NCBI GenBank assembly: GCA_024509875.1 | Contig: JAMPIV010013758.1 | Location: 1-64,000, forward strand | Direction: 5' to 3' | DNA from: Oreohelix idahoensis | Taxonomy: Eukaryota > Mollusca > Gastropoda > Stylommatophora > Oreohelicidae | Length of the DNA: 64,000 nt | Shown: in pieces, positions 45,901 through 54,200 of the stretch | How positions within the stretch are numbered: position 1 is the first letter of the stretch | Layout of the letters: each line of letters starts with the position of its first letter | Program-made: the position numbers and the translations under genes | The notes under the pieces: generated by a model | The model's database searches: none | Told to the model about the DNA's origin: nothing | The model's input: only the letters and a program-made list of their open reading frames with translations

Positions 45901-47858
45901 TATAATACCTCCTTGTCTACATATTCTTCATTGTTCTTCTTTGATTCTTAGCCGCCGACCGTCAAAGCAGTCAGTGGCCATTACGCCTGGTGGCGTCTTG
46001 TAGGGCAACAACAAATTGATTCCACTTTGCTCGGTCGGCGGCCATCCTTCGTACAGTGCCCCAGCTCTGGTTCATTCTTTGCATCTCATTGTTCTAAACT
46101 GTTTCATTTGTTGACTGAAAAGACACTCTTCTTCTTTATCCTGCAGCCTCCCCAAAGAACATAGGCCTTGAACAGACGTTAAGCCAAGTCCTATCACATG
46201 CCATCAGCTTCAGGTCTTTCCATGTCATCATCATTTTCATTTCTGTCTCCAGTTGACCTCACCCTAGAAATTCTAGAACACATCTAGGGGTGTCCATCAG
46301 TGTGTGAAAAGACACTCAAGTATTACTATCTGCCCAGTTCTTGTTTTGTCTATTTTGTATGTCGTTCTGGCACTTGCTATTCCATATCTGTCAGTGTTGT
46401 CTGACATCTTTGCCATTTATATTTCATTTTCTCTATAATGTGTGATCATGTCAGAAATAAATACAGCAGTTTGCTATGTGATGTTTCATGGAGTGTTTTT
46501 AAAACTGAAAAAAAAAAAAAAAAACTATTAACTTTCTGTTTGGCTATGTAGGGTCCAAGTGCAAGTGCGTATGTCACATATGTTAAACCAGAAGATGCTC
46601 TAAGGGCGATTCTAACAGTCAATAATGTTCATGTAGAAGGGCGGACATTAAAAACATCATTAGGCACCACCAAGTATTGCAGTCACTTTTTGAAGGGCTC
46701 ACATTGTCAGAAAAGTGTAAGTATACATTATTTTTTGTTGTAGTTGATCCTTTCGTTTTTCAGCCCCTAAGTTCTCTGTTACAAATGCAAACTTTATTTG
46801 CTTTTCTATATCCTTTATGAGTTCTCCAGAGTTTTCTTTTTCTTTTCAGGTCTGTCAGAATTGTTCCTCCCCTATTCATGTATAAAAGCATGCATCGTTA
46901 ACAAAATACTTTTTTACTGTTTAGGCAGAAATTTCTGAGAGAAAGACAATGAACGTTGATGCATTTTATATTGATACATTGTCAGTAATGATTTAATTCA
47001 ATACCATGTGGTCCTTGTTCTGGAATACCCAGGGTAAGAGAGGTAGAGAGAGACTAAGGAAGACATGGAGAAGAGAACTGGAGACAGACATGAAGAAGGC
47101 ATGAAAAGACCTTGAGCTGATAGCACAGGACTGGAAGACTTGGCATACATTTGTTGAAGGCCCAGCACAGGACTGGAAGACTTGGCATACGTTTGTTGAA
47201 GGCCTAATCTTGTTGGGGGAGCTGAAGGTTCATGATGATGATTTAACTCTTTCACATATTATTGTCAATTACAGACCCTTGAAAATAGTTCTCATTTCTA
47301 AAATCTAAAGTGAAACGCTCAAATATTAGCCTCATTTCATTTCTGTTGCTTCTTTTTCGTTAACCTTGGGTTTTGAGAATGTCTAGTTCTTTTCATTCAT
47401 TATGGAACATGGAGCCACCACTGCTGTTGGACCATTTGCAGAAAGCCTGTGTCAAATCATGTGTGTGCTGTTGCAACTGTGGTTTATGTAGCATTAGGTT
47501 TTTACATGATAGGTTGCCAGTCCCACACACAACCTTGTATTAGACTCCTCTTACGACATGCAGTATATCTATTTTTGCTTAGTCTCCACATATCTGTTGG
47601 AACTATGCAGGTTAGTGTCTTAATGTGAGGGCGTAAATACATTTGTACGGTATGAAATGTGATCTGTCATTCCTAATAGTGAGTTAATGCGTGTATAGTG
47701 GTTTTATTTTTTAAATGTTTTTCATGGTATCCAAATACTTCACACAAAGCTTTTATTATAAACATGTTCATTTTCATTTTTACTTTGCAGGATTGTATGT
47801 ACTTGCATGAAATGGGTGAAGAAGCTGCTAGTTTTACAAAAGATGAAATGCAAGCTGG
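36921..47858 (+). CDS. CNOT4: CNOT4, CCR4-NOT E3 ubiquitin ligase subunit; N-terminal seven coding exons (spliced)
   Basis: Joining 36921-36941, 37195-37263, 38576-38688, 39014-39103, 43899-44046, 46552-46716 and 47791-47858 gives 674 nt, ~224 residues, with every junction in phase. Residues 8-50 form the C4C4 RING (CPLC, CTCGYQIC, C, CPAC; eight cysteines at 8, 11, 25, 27, 32, 35, 47, 50), which recruits an E2. A lysine-rich helix follows, then an RRM (NLVFVVGL as RNP2, SASAYVTY as RNP1) and a C3H1 zinc finger (KYCSHFLKGSHC ... DCMYLHEMG). CNOT4 ubiquitinates substrates in mRNA decay and ribosome quality control, in cytoplasm and nucleus. Similarity to the human protein is very high in this region. 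The long, less conserved C-terminal half is not in the window. No disabling change is seen. Confidence 0.97.
37195..37263 (+). CDS. CNOT4: CNOT4 exon: first RING cysteines
   Basis: 69 nt, phase 0 at both ends. Acceptor ccttttag, donor gtattt. Encodes CPLCMEALEIDDHSFFPCTC and GYQ. Confidence 0.95.
37560..38345 (-). mobile_element. piggyBac-like fragment with one terminus, in CNOT4 intron 2
   Basis: At the right end, reading leftwards from 38345 gives TTAACACTTTGAGTACCATG, a TTAA-based piggyBac-type terminus. Minus-strand frames encode an acidic N-terminus (38130-37924) and, after a gap, a fragment SGSLPVFARLGNMVACKWND (37565-37774) like the piggyBac core. It is broken, and the left terminus was not found. 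Confidence 0.55.
38576..38688 (+). CDS. CNOT4: CNOT4 exon: second half of RING
   Basis: 113 nt. Acceptor ttttctag, donor gtatgt. Encodes ICRFCWHRIRTDENGLCPAC and onward to the TED sequence, ending two bases into a Glu codon. Confidence 0.95.
39014..39103 (+). CDS. CNOT4: CNOT4 exon: basic linker helix
   Basis: 90 nt. Acceptor taactag, donor gtagcc. Encodes ELQNIKKERKQKDVQRKQKA followed by AENRKHLANV, ending two bases into an Arg codon. Confidence 0.93.
39191..40230 (-). mobile_element. LINE-E copy, 5' truncated (RNase H to 3' end), CNOT4 intron 4
   Basis: In element orientation it starts around 40200 upstream of RNase H (IHAFTDGSAINATEDGGGGV), passes through FSSNFRAEAEALKTA, then the C-terminal block EQVVIFRLCTGHNRLRHHQF and the DCGTDKMTAEHLLQRC cysteine cluster, and ends ...TGAGGGTGAACGAAGAAGAAGAA. 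The second RNase H Asp is changed (IFSGVLS instead of FTD), and three frames are needed (39912-40196, 39689-39961, 39234-39635). A small tandem duplication (tgctgacatagtttgtgaag twice, about 39708-39760) adds to the damage. It is related to LINE-N1 and LINE-F but a different family. Confidence 0.8.
40231..41114. other. Intronic stretch, no element recognised
   Basis: CNOT4 intron 4 sequence with short frames only. A T-run at about 41079-41096 precedes the LINE-D insertion. Confidence 0.35.
41115..41708 (+). mobile_element. LINE-D, 5'-truncated copy with TAAG tail, CNOT4 intron 4
   Basis: It is flanked by the 14-bp duplication ggaaacagcaaagg (41101-41114, 41709-41722). It encodes only the RT C-terminus: VYRSTYVPVLTYGCESWAMA, RYLRKVVEVTRRD, then, after a frameshift near 41470, RPRGRPRVRWEDNIRQSLKD. 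It ends in a (TAAG)n tail, so it is a different family from the GAA-tailed elements. Confidence 0.88.
42143..42381 (-). mobile_element. tRNA-derived SINE, type T1, minus strand
   Basis: It is flanked by ctacttgtttgcaa (42129-42142 and 42382-42395). In element orientation it starts ggagccgcggtagcatagtg and ends gggatcctttacct. Compared with the plus copy at 42804 it lacks ~25 bp of the central segment, and its B box is damaged. No A-tail. Confidence 0.85.
42525..42700 (+). mobile_element. tRNA-derived SINE, type T2
   Basis: The head has an A-box-like GATTGGTTAGAGCGCTGGCC and a B-box-like GCATTCAAAACCC ~35 bp on. The central ACCCAGCTGTAATTGGGTAC is shared with types T1 and T3. Ends are approximate and no TSD was confirmed. 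Confidence 0.6.
42804..43073 (+). mobile_element. tRNA-derived SINE, type T1, inside a ~65-bp direct repeat
   Basis: The A box TAGCATAGTGG (42811-42821) and B box GGTTCGATCCC (42855-42865) match RNA polymerase III promoter consensus. The body carries GACCCAGCCCCAAATGGGTA and ends gggatcctttacct. The flanks 42739-42803 and 43074-43142 are diverged copies of the same ~65-69-bp sequence, far longer than usual duplications. Confidence 0.88.
43414..43634 (+). mobile_element. SINE-B copy 2, 5' truncated
   Basis: It is flanked by gtattg(c/t)aact (43403-43413, 43635-43645). It lacks the ~70-bp head and begins at the ctccacctccaagtggtggt section. It ends in GACGAACAAGGAAGAA. Confidence 0.85.
43899..44046 (+). 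CDS. CNOT4: CNOT4 exon: RRM first half
   Basis: 148 nt. Acceptor ttgtcag, donor gtgtgg. Encodes VVQRNLVFVVGLSPRLADPE and on to TSYAGSQ. It is separated from the preceding exon by 4.8 kb of transposon-rich intron. Confidence 0.95.
44047..45124. other. CNOT4 intron 5, left part
   Basis: T-rich intronic sequence with no element recognised. A 68-codon frame (44396-44602) is hydrophobic by composition only. Confidence 0.4.
45125..45700. repeat. Dispersed repeat X, copy 1
   Basis: Shares several long stretches with 63290-63700, for example gggggctctccaactatgca, tactctggttctgggctctc-like, cacgtcctgcacagagccac and gtgtgcaatgctgggttctc. Unclassified. The other copy lies next to LINE-F, so X may be part of a LINE leader. 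Confidence 0.7.
45938..46085 (-). mobile_element. LINE-A 3'-end fragment (148 bp), CNOT4 intron 5
   Basis: It is flanked by tcattgttct (45928-45937, 46086-46095). It encodes only the C-terminal residues NQSWGTVRRMAADRAKW... of LINE-A and ends in a short GAA-type tail (plus strand TCTTTGATTCTTAGCCGCCG). Confidence 0.88.
46096..46551. other. CNOT4 intron 5, right end
   Basis: A poly(A) run at about 46508-46524 lies just before the exon 6 acceptor. Nothing else was recognised. Confidence 0.4.
46552..46716 (+). CDS. CNOT4: CNOT4 exon: RRM second half and start of C3H finger
   Basis: 165 nt, phase 0. Acceptor ctatgtag, donor gtaagt. Encodes GPSASAYVTYVKPEDALRAI through KYCSHFLKGSHCQKS. Confidence 0.95.
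46990..47240 (+). pseudogene. LINE 3'-end remnant with internal duplication, CNOT4 intron 6
   Basis: The plus-strand text encodes GKRGRERLRKTW-like and ELETDMKKA blocks followed by AQDWKTWHTFVEG-like sequence, the end of an RTE/CR1-like RT. The segment agcacaggactggaagactt and its next ~25 bases occur twice in tandem (about 47126 and 47165). Confidence 0.55.
47241..47790. other. CNOT4 intron 6, right part
   Basis: AT-rich intronic sequence. Nothing recognised apart from the pyrimidine tract and acceptor of exon 7. Confidence 0.4.
47791..47858 (+). CDS. CNOT4: CNOT4 exon: end of C3H finger
   Basis: 68 nt. Acceptor tttgcag, donor gtatgt. Encodes DCMYLHEMGEEAASFTKDEM and QAG (last codon split). 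No following exon was found up to 64000. Confidence 0.95.
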
Positions 47859-48465
47859 GTATGTTTGCTTGTGTTTATCTTTTAGTATCTCAGAATAGCT
47901 GTATATATCATGTTGGTGAGCCTTTTGTTTATTGATACAACTACTGTGTCAGCCATTACAGCATTGTAGATTGTAGAACTTCAGTGACAAGACTATTAAC
48001 ACTTTGCTGACCAGCAATCCGGAGCATTACTGTCGCCTATTACCAAGGGTGTTTGCAGATTTCATAGACTTGGCTTTACTTGACTTTAATCCACTGTCAT
48101 GAGCGTCAGCTCTTGGTGACCTTGATGCCATTATGTGGTACTGCGCAGTTCGTATAATCTGTTCTGAACTGTTATAAAGTATATTGTCTATGGATGGGAT
48201 GTGTGGTAGGAGTTGTCTTTGACATATTGCTACATTTTGTGAACACATTCTGTTTCTATGGCCATTTAGTGTTGAGTGACCTTTTCTCAATCTGAAAATT
48301 TTGGTTTGATATCTTCGTTCAATATGGTTGATAGCATCTTTCTTATTTGGGCCTATTAGGTGTGTGAAGATCTCTTCCTGTTTTAGCTTGTGCCCACGTG
48401 TTCAGACAATCTTCTTTATAGTTGTTTTTTGATTATTTGTTTTATTGTTAACATATTCAATGGTT

Positions 48466-49016
48466 CTCAACAACATTTGGAAGTCTTCCCAGTACTGCAC
48501 AAACACCAAATTAAGACTGTATGATAGCTGTGTACTTTCTGTGCCTCTCTATGGTGCGGAATGCTGGAGAGTAACAGAGAATGAAATTTTGAAACTGTCC
48601 TCCTTCCACACAATCTGCCTAAGGAAAATTCTCAGAATCTTTTGGCCGAATACCATCAGCAACCAAGAACTACTTATTCGGAGTAACCAGGAGGACGTGC
48701 ACACCATCATAGCTGGCAGATGCTGGAGTTGGGTTGGCCACATCCTCAGAAGGGACCCTGATACCATCACAAGAACAGCTATGCTATTGGACCCCCGAGG
48801 GAAAGCGAAAGAGAGGCCGACCAAAAACAACTTGGCAGAGAACTGTGGAAGCCGAGATGCAAAGAATGAACCAGAGTTGGGGTACTGTACGAAGGATGGC
48901 CGCCGACCGAGCAAGGTGGAATCAGTTTGTTGCTGCCCTGCAAGACGCCACCGTGCGCGATGGCTGCTGACTGCTTTGGCGGTTGGCGGCTATGGATCAA
49001 AGAAGAGAAGAAGAAG
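48466..49016 (+). mobile_element. LINE-A fragment, 5' truncated, inside LINE-C
   Basis: It is flanked by the 13-bp duplication atattcaatggtt (48453-48465, 49017-49029). It encodes the RT C-terminus from LNNIWKSSQYCTNTKLRLYD through YGAECWRVTENE to QFVAALQDATVRDGC (with a frameshift near 48800) and ends GGATCAAAGAAGAGAAGAAG. Confidence 0.92.
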
Positions 49017-49081
49017 ATATTCAATGGTTGGTCAATTTGTGGCATTTTTGCTCCCTTCTTTGCCAGTCTATCAGCTACTTC

Positions 49082-49150
49082 TGGTCCTGACGCAGGCAGT
49101 CAAGCTATGAGACGCTGACTGCAGTCTCTATTGCTGCGTCTTGAGGTCCC
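49082..49150 (-). mobile_element. SINE-B head only (69 bp), inside LINE-C
   Basis: It is flanked by the 9-bp duplication agctacttc (49073-49081, 49151-49159), and LINE-C coding (NEVA + DRLAKKG) is restored by its removal. It matches only the first ~69 bases of full SINE-B (GGGACC ... CTGCGTCAGGACCA) and has no 3' body or GAA tail. In element orientation GACGCAG pairs with CTGCGTC, and CAGTCA pairs with TGACTG inside it, so the head can fold as nested stems. Confidence 0.85.
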
Positions 49151-49630
49151 AGCTACTTCATTCAATGTGATGTTTATGTGGCCAGGTATCCATTGCATGT
49201 AGATTTCTATTCCATACAAGTTCATAATTTTGTGGCATGTTTCTTGAACCTTCTGGATAGTATTGAGTTTGTTTTCCAGTTTTCTATTGCCAAGAGGGCA
49301 GTCTTAGAATACTACAACATCATTTGGTTCTGTTTCGTTTGATTCAAAGAGTTCAGAGATTCTAGTTAGGGTTTTCTGAATGACGACTACTTCAGCTTCG
49401 TAGTTTGTGCACCAAGTACCACAGGAGCCTGCAATTTTGATGGGTTCTTCTGTATTGGGTGGGTTGATTATGGACCTATATCCAGCATTTATGGCTGCTT
49501 TAAAAGCTGATCCGTCTGTGTAAGCATGAATAATATCTTCTTCATATTGGCAGATGGTTTCCATGGCAAGTGTTTTCAGCAGTGTAGGTCTTCTTCTTCT
49601 TTGATCCTTAGCCGCCGACCGTCAAAGCAG

Positions 49631-52600
49631 TCAGTGGCCATCACGCCTAGTGGCGTCTTGTAGGGCAACAACAAATTGATTCCACTTTGCTCGGTCGGTG
49701 GCCATCCTTCGTACAGTGCCCCAACTCTGGTTCATTCTTTGCATCTCAGCCTCCACAGTCCTACGCCAGGTTGTTTTTGGTCGGCCTCTATTTCGTTTTC
49801 CTTTAGGGGTCCAAAGCATAGCTGTTCTTGTGATGGCATTGGGGTCTCTTCTGAGGACATGGCCAACCCAGCTTCAGCGTCTGCCAGCTATGATGGTGTG
49901 CATGTCCTCTTGCTTGCTACGAGTAAGCAGATCTTGGTTAGTGATGGTATTCGGCCAAAAGATTCTGTGAATTTTTCTTAGGCATGTTGTGTGAAAAGAG
50001 TACAGTTTCGACATTTCCTTCTCTGTAACTCTCCAGCATTCCGCACCATAGAGAAGCACAGAAAGCACACAGCTCTGATATAATCTTAATTTTGTGCTTG
50101 TGCTGTATTGGGAGGACTTCCAGATGTTGTTTAGGCTAAAGAAGGCTGTTCTTGCCTTATTCATTCTGATGTTGATGTCTTTGCCTGCCCTACCGTCTGG
50201 TGTTACTATGCTTCCTAGGTATGTGAAGGTGTCTGTCTGTACCAGTTGCTGATTCCTTACTGATATGGGCTCAGGGTTGCTCACGTTGAGCGTCATGACC
50301 TCAGACTTCTTTAAATTGATGTTCAAGCCCACCTGCTGGCTAAACTCATTAAGTCTATCCGTTTTTTCCTGGATGTGTTCATGTGAATGTGCTAGTAGTG
50401 CAATGTCATCTGCATATTCCAGATCTTCCAATGTAGAAAATGTTGTCCATCTTATTCCTCTTGGACTGCCCTCTGTTGTCTGGCGCATCACCCAGTCTAT
50501 GACTGTTAAAAATAGAGTGGTTGATAAGGGGCATCCCTGTCGTACTCCTGTCTTCACCTCAAAAGTTAGGTTGCTCTGCCCAACACTACACGTAAAGTTG
50601 GCATAGAGGCTTTTTATGATTGACACTATGCAGCTTGGAATTCCATAAGCCCTCAGTATTTTCCATAAACTGTCCCTATGTATGCTGTCAAAAGCCTTTT
50701 CAAAATCAACGAAATTAATGTAAAGCTGTCTTTGCCATTCTGAGCACTGCTCTATAATGTTCCTGAGAGTGAATATATGATCTACACATCTTCTGTTCTT
50801 TCTGAATCCTGCTTGTTCTTTCCTCAGTTTGTGGTCTACTGCCTTTGAAATTCTCTGTATAATTATCCTGCCTAGTATTTTGCTGGTAACTGAGAGAAGA
50901 GTGATTCCTCTCCAGTTATTGCAGTCTGAAAGATCTCCCTTCTTGGGCAATTTGACAATTATTCCTTTGTTACACTCCGATGGTGTTGTCCCCGTTTTCC
51001 ACACTTGTGCAAATAGTGGTTCTAATAGTTCTGCTGCTAGCTCAGGGTCTGTCTTAAATAGCTCTGCATTTAAGTTACCATGGCCCGGAGCTTTTCTGTT
51101 CTTTAACCCTTTGATTGCTGTGATGATTTCTTCTTTTCGTGGAATGTCTGTATTTACATCTAGATCGTTTTCAGCTTCAGGAACATTTAATTGTGTCTCT
51201 GGTGGTTCCTTGTTCAGAGTTTCTCTGAAGTGCTCTGCCCATCTTGTTTCCTGTCCCTCTGCTGTCGTGATGAGATTACCTTGCTTATCTCTTACTAATG
51301 TAATATTGTTTGCACCTCGTTTTCCGCTGATGAATTTAGTTATTTTGTATACTGTGCTTTGTTCATTTCTCAGTGCTGCCTCCTCTGCCTGTCTTGCAAG
51401 ATCGTCTAGGAAATTCCTTTTGTTGGCTCGGGTTTGGCGTTTAACTTCTTTGTCCAGCTGACTGTACTGTTCGCTATATAGTTGCTTTAACCTGGGGGAC
51501 TTCGCTTTTGTTTTCTTTCTTTTCATTTCCTTTCTGGGACCAGAAGATGCAGCAATAGAGACCGCAGTCAGCGACTCATAGCCTGACTGCCTGCGTCAGG
51601 ACCAGCGAACCAGAGCTGGTCAAGACCGTGCTCCACCTCCACGTGGTGGTCCTGGAAACAGTCTGCAGCGGTGCAGGCTGGCTGAGCTGAGCGAGCACGG
51701 ATCGCAATGGGAAGGCAAACCCGGTCCTAAAAAATGCCGTGCAGAAGTCGGATGTGTCGACCGAAAGGTGCAGATATCACAGCTACATTGTAAACAGACA
51801 CAACGCAACCACCGTCCTTTTCAGGGCGAACGAGGAAGAAGAAGAAGAAGAATTTCCTTTCTCATCGTTATGGTTTTTAATGTTTCTGGTGTTATCCAGT
51901 CTTGCTTCTTCCTTTCCTGGAATCCCAAGCATGATTTGCTGCTTTCCTTGTATATTGTTGAAATGGTGTTGAAATTCTGGTCTATATCATCAGTCAATGT
52001 CTTTTCCTGACTTTTAGCAAATTGATATTGTTTCTTTATGTCGGCCGCAAAAGCTTTTCTGGTAAGGGAGTCCTTCAATTTGCTGATGTCAAACCTTTTC
52101 TGTGTAGTTACAGTTGGTCCAGCCCTTCTTAGTTTCACTTTCAGTTTTGCTACTACTAAATGGTGATCACTTTCCACATCTGCACCTCTTCTTACCTTCA
52201 CATCTTGTAATGCATGTCTCCATCTACCGTTAACCATGATGTGGTCTATCTGGTTTCTGTCCCGACCATTTGGTGATTCCCATGTTAATTTGTGAATTTC
52301 TTTATGTGGGAAAAGTGTTCCTCCAATGACCAGGTTGTTAATGCTACAGAAACTTATTAGTTTATCCCCATTTTCGTTTGCTGTTCCGCTGCCACATTTC
52401 CCCATTTTTCTTTCATTATATGTATTGTGTGTACCAACTTTCGCATTGAGGTCTCCCATTACTATAACAAGATCATATCTAGGTGTGTCTTCCATTTCTT
52501 TCTGCAGTTGTTGATAGAATTCATCCTTGACCTCCTCATCGCTATCATTCGTTGGTGCGTAGCATTGTATTATTGTAGTGTTGGTGAATCTCCCTCTCAA

Positions 52601-52849
52601 TCTTAATCTTATCAGTCTGTTGTTGGTGGGTTTCCATTCCAGTAATGTCCTTTCTATTCCTTTCTGTAGAATAATGGCTACGCCTTCATTGTGCTGTCCA
52701 TCCTCTCTTCCAGAGTAAAGTACTGTTTCTCCTGTTGCTGTTTTAACTTTTCCTGCCCCTGTCCATCTGCTCTTGCTTATCCCTAGAATGTGTAACCTAT
52801 AGTTTCTCATTTCTGCCGTGACCTGTCTTAGTTTACCTGTCTCGTTCAT
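49631..52849 (-). pseudogene. LINE-A endonuclease/reverse transcriptase, one nonsense codon plus SINE insertion
   Basis: Without the SINE-B and one TSD the frame is ~963 codons with a single in-frame TGA (49874-49876). The endonuclease (52849-51863) has ILGISKSRWTGAGKVK, the VIVMGDLNAKVG, NQIDHIMVNGRW and ESDHHLVVAKLK blocks. The RT (51524 on) has KLPKKGDLSDCNNWRGITLL, EQAGFRKNRRCVDHIFTL, NFVDFEKAFDSIHRDS (catalytic Asp), GVRQGCPLSTTLF and YADDIALLAH (YADD box). The thumb has YLGSIV and YGAECWRV, and the tail GKRNRGRPKTTWRR ends ...LQDATRRDGH. SINE-B interrupts the linker between endonuclease and RT, and the junction is exactly in frame when excised. This is the best reference for the family and suggests recent activity. 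Confidence 0.92.
51536..51851 (+). mobile_element. SINE-B copy 3, full length, inside LINE-A
   Basis: It is flanked by atttcctttct (51525-51535, 51852-51862). It starts gggaccagaagatgcagcaa and ends cagggcgaacgaggaagaag + GAA repeats. The head (first ~70 bp) is followed by a second stem, GACCAGC/GCTGGTC, and a body containing ctccacctccacgtggtggt. Confidence 0.93.
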
Positions 52850-53980
52850 TGTCCTAGCAGTGTAGGTATGAGGCTTTTATTTGCGGGTTGCAGAAGGTTT
52901 GCATGTATTATTGGTCTTATTAGTTCTATGTGGGGTAGTATGTCAGGCGCAGCTTGAGTAGGCAGTCAAGTCTCTGGCATGTAGTGCTTCCCTGAAAGCT
53001 CTTGGTACCTTCTAGCGAAGGAGGTCTTTTTAATTCAGTACTTGGAGTTGTGGTCGTGATATCATTTTTGCAGGGGTCATCCTTGTCGGCTCGCAAGAAC
53101 CTTTCTGCCGTTAGGATAACTGATTTCTGTGTCCTTAGTTCTAGGGGTTCCACATTGGCGGAAATCTCACATGCGCTGGTCGAGGTAGTTCGCAAGCCTC
53201 CGTATATGAATCTGAGTGCCTGGTTTTGTATGCGATCTAGTTTCAGTCTGAGTGTTGGGCTAGCGGTGGCTTGCAGTGGTAGAGAGTAATCCATAACTGA
53301 GCACACGTATCCCAGGTAGAGTTGTTGTAGGGTGCACTGATTGGCTCCCTAATCAGTGCTTGCCAATTGCTTTATGAGGTTCAGCCTTCTTAGAGGCCTT
53401 TGCAATTAGAGACTCAACATGTGTTTTGTATGTGAGTCTGGTATCTAGCTGTATCCCCAGATAAGTCGGATTGTTCTCTTTAGCTAGCTTTGTATCATCA
53501 AGTTTTAAATCCAGTTGTCTTCTTAATGTTTTGTTGCTGAGTGCGAATATAGTTGTGACGAGAGTACTGAGATTCTGTCTTTCAAATGGCCCATGTCTTT
53601 TTCTCCTTGCATTTAGTTCACTATTTTTAGGAGGGATTACAGGAAATCCTTCTCCATGTTTCTTCTCCTTCTATTATTTACGTTTTTTCAAGATGAGATC
53701 ATGAGGGAGTTTGATCTCATCTGCTTTATGGTTCTTCTTTATGTGTTTAGAATGGGGGTGTAGGGAATTAGACAGTATTTTTCTAGAAGAAAGATTATAG
53801 ATGCTAGATCAGGATTGGCACCAGATTGTCTTTTTTTAAAGATATTGCGTGGCCATATACGCATTTTTCGGGAGTTAAATTATTTGCGGCCATTTTTGCT
53901 TCATTTCCGCAGTATAGGGCTAGGACCAATTCCCGGTTCTTTGTCTAGCAGAAACTGGTTGCATCAGAAAGATCTAAGGT

Positions 53981-54117
53981 TCTGATTGGCTGAGAGATAA
54001 CTGCAGTTGAAATGCAGAGCTCCGATTGGCTTTAGAACCACGCCGCGCATATGACGTCATGAAGTCGGCGCGTGGGGGTCTTGATTATAAAAGGCCTATA
54101 TTTCATAGCCTCTTTCT
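53981..54117 (+). promoter_or_regulatory. RNA polymerase II promoter of the solo LTR
   Basis: Two inverted CCAAT boxes (TGATTGGC at 53983-53990, CGATTGGC at 54023-54030), a perfect CRE palindrome TGACGTCA (54052-54059) and a TATA box TATAAAAGG (54086-54094) are arranged in canonical spacing. Transcription would start near 54117. Activity is inferred. Confidence 0.6.
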
Positions 54118-54187
54118 CTTTTAATGAAAAATTGCCAAAGCCGGGTGCCAGAAGCATATTGTCGATTGCCTTCAGTTGGACATTCGA

Positions 54188-54200
54188 GATTTGGTAAGCA
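54188..54200 (+). promoter_or_regulatory. Splice donor in the solo LTR leader
   Basis: GATTTG|GTAAGCATG has its GT at 54194, ~75 bp after the predicted start. A pyrimidine-rich acceptor (tttctccatacag) follows at about 55977-55989. An LTR-initiated transcript could therefore splice, perhaps to downstream CNOT4 exons. Confidence 0.4.

Larger units (their letters stand above)
49590..52855 (-). mobile_element. LINE-A, near-intact copy, inside LINE-C
   Basis: It is flanked by the 12-bp duplication agcagtgtaggt (49578-49589, 52856-52867). It begins a few bases before the ATG of the ORF and ends in a GAA tail only ~45 bp after the stop. It contains SINE-B at 51536-51851. This short 3' region and simple repeat tail are typical of RTE-like LINEs. 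Confidence 0.93.

Noticed and set aside
47996..48030. piggyBac terminus TTAACACTTTG next to the LINE-C 3' end
   Set aside because: It shares TTAACACTTTG with the terminus at 38345 but no partner terminus or transposase was found nearby. Too weak to annotate.
50829..51461. 210-codon plus-strand ORF
   Set aside because: Antisense shadow of the LINE-A reverse transcriptase.
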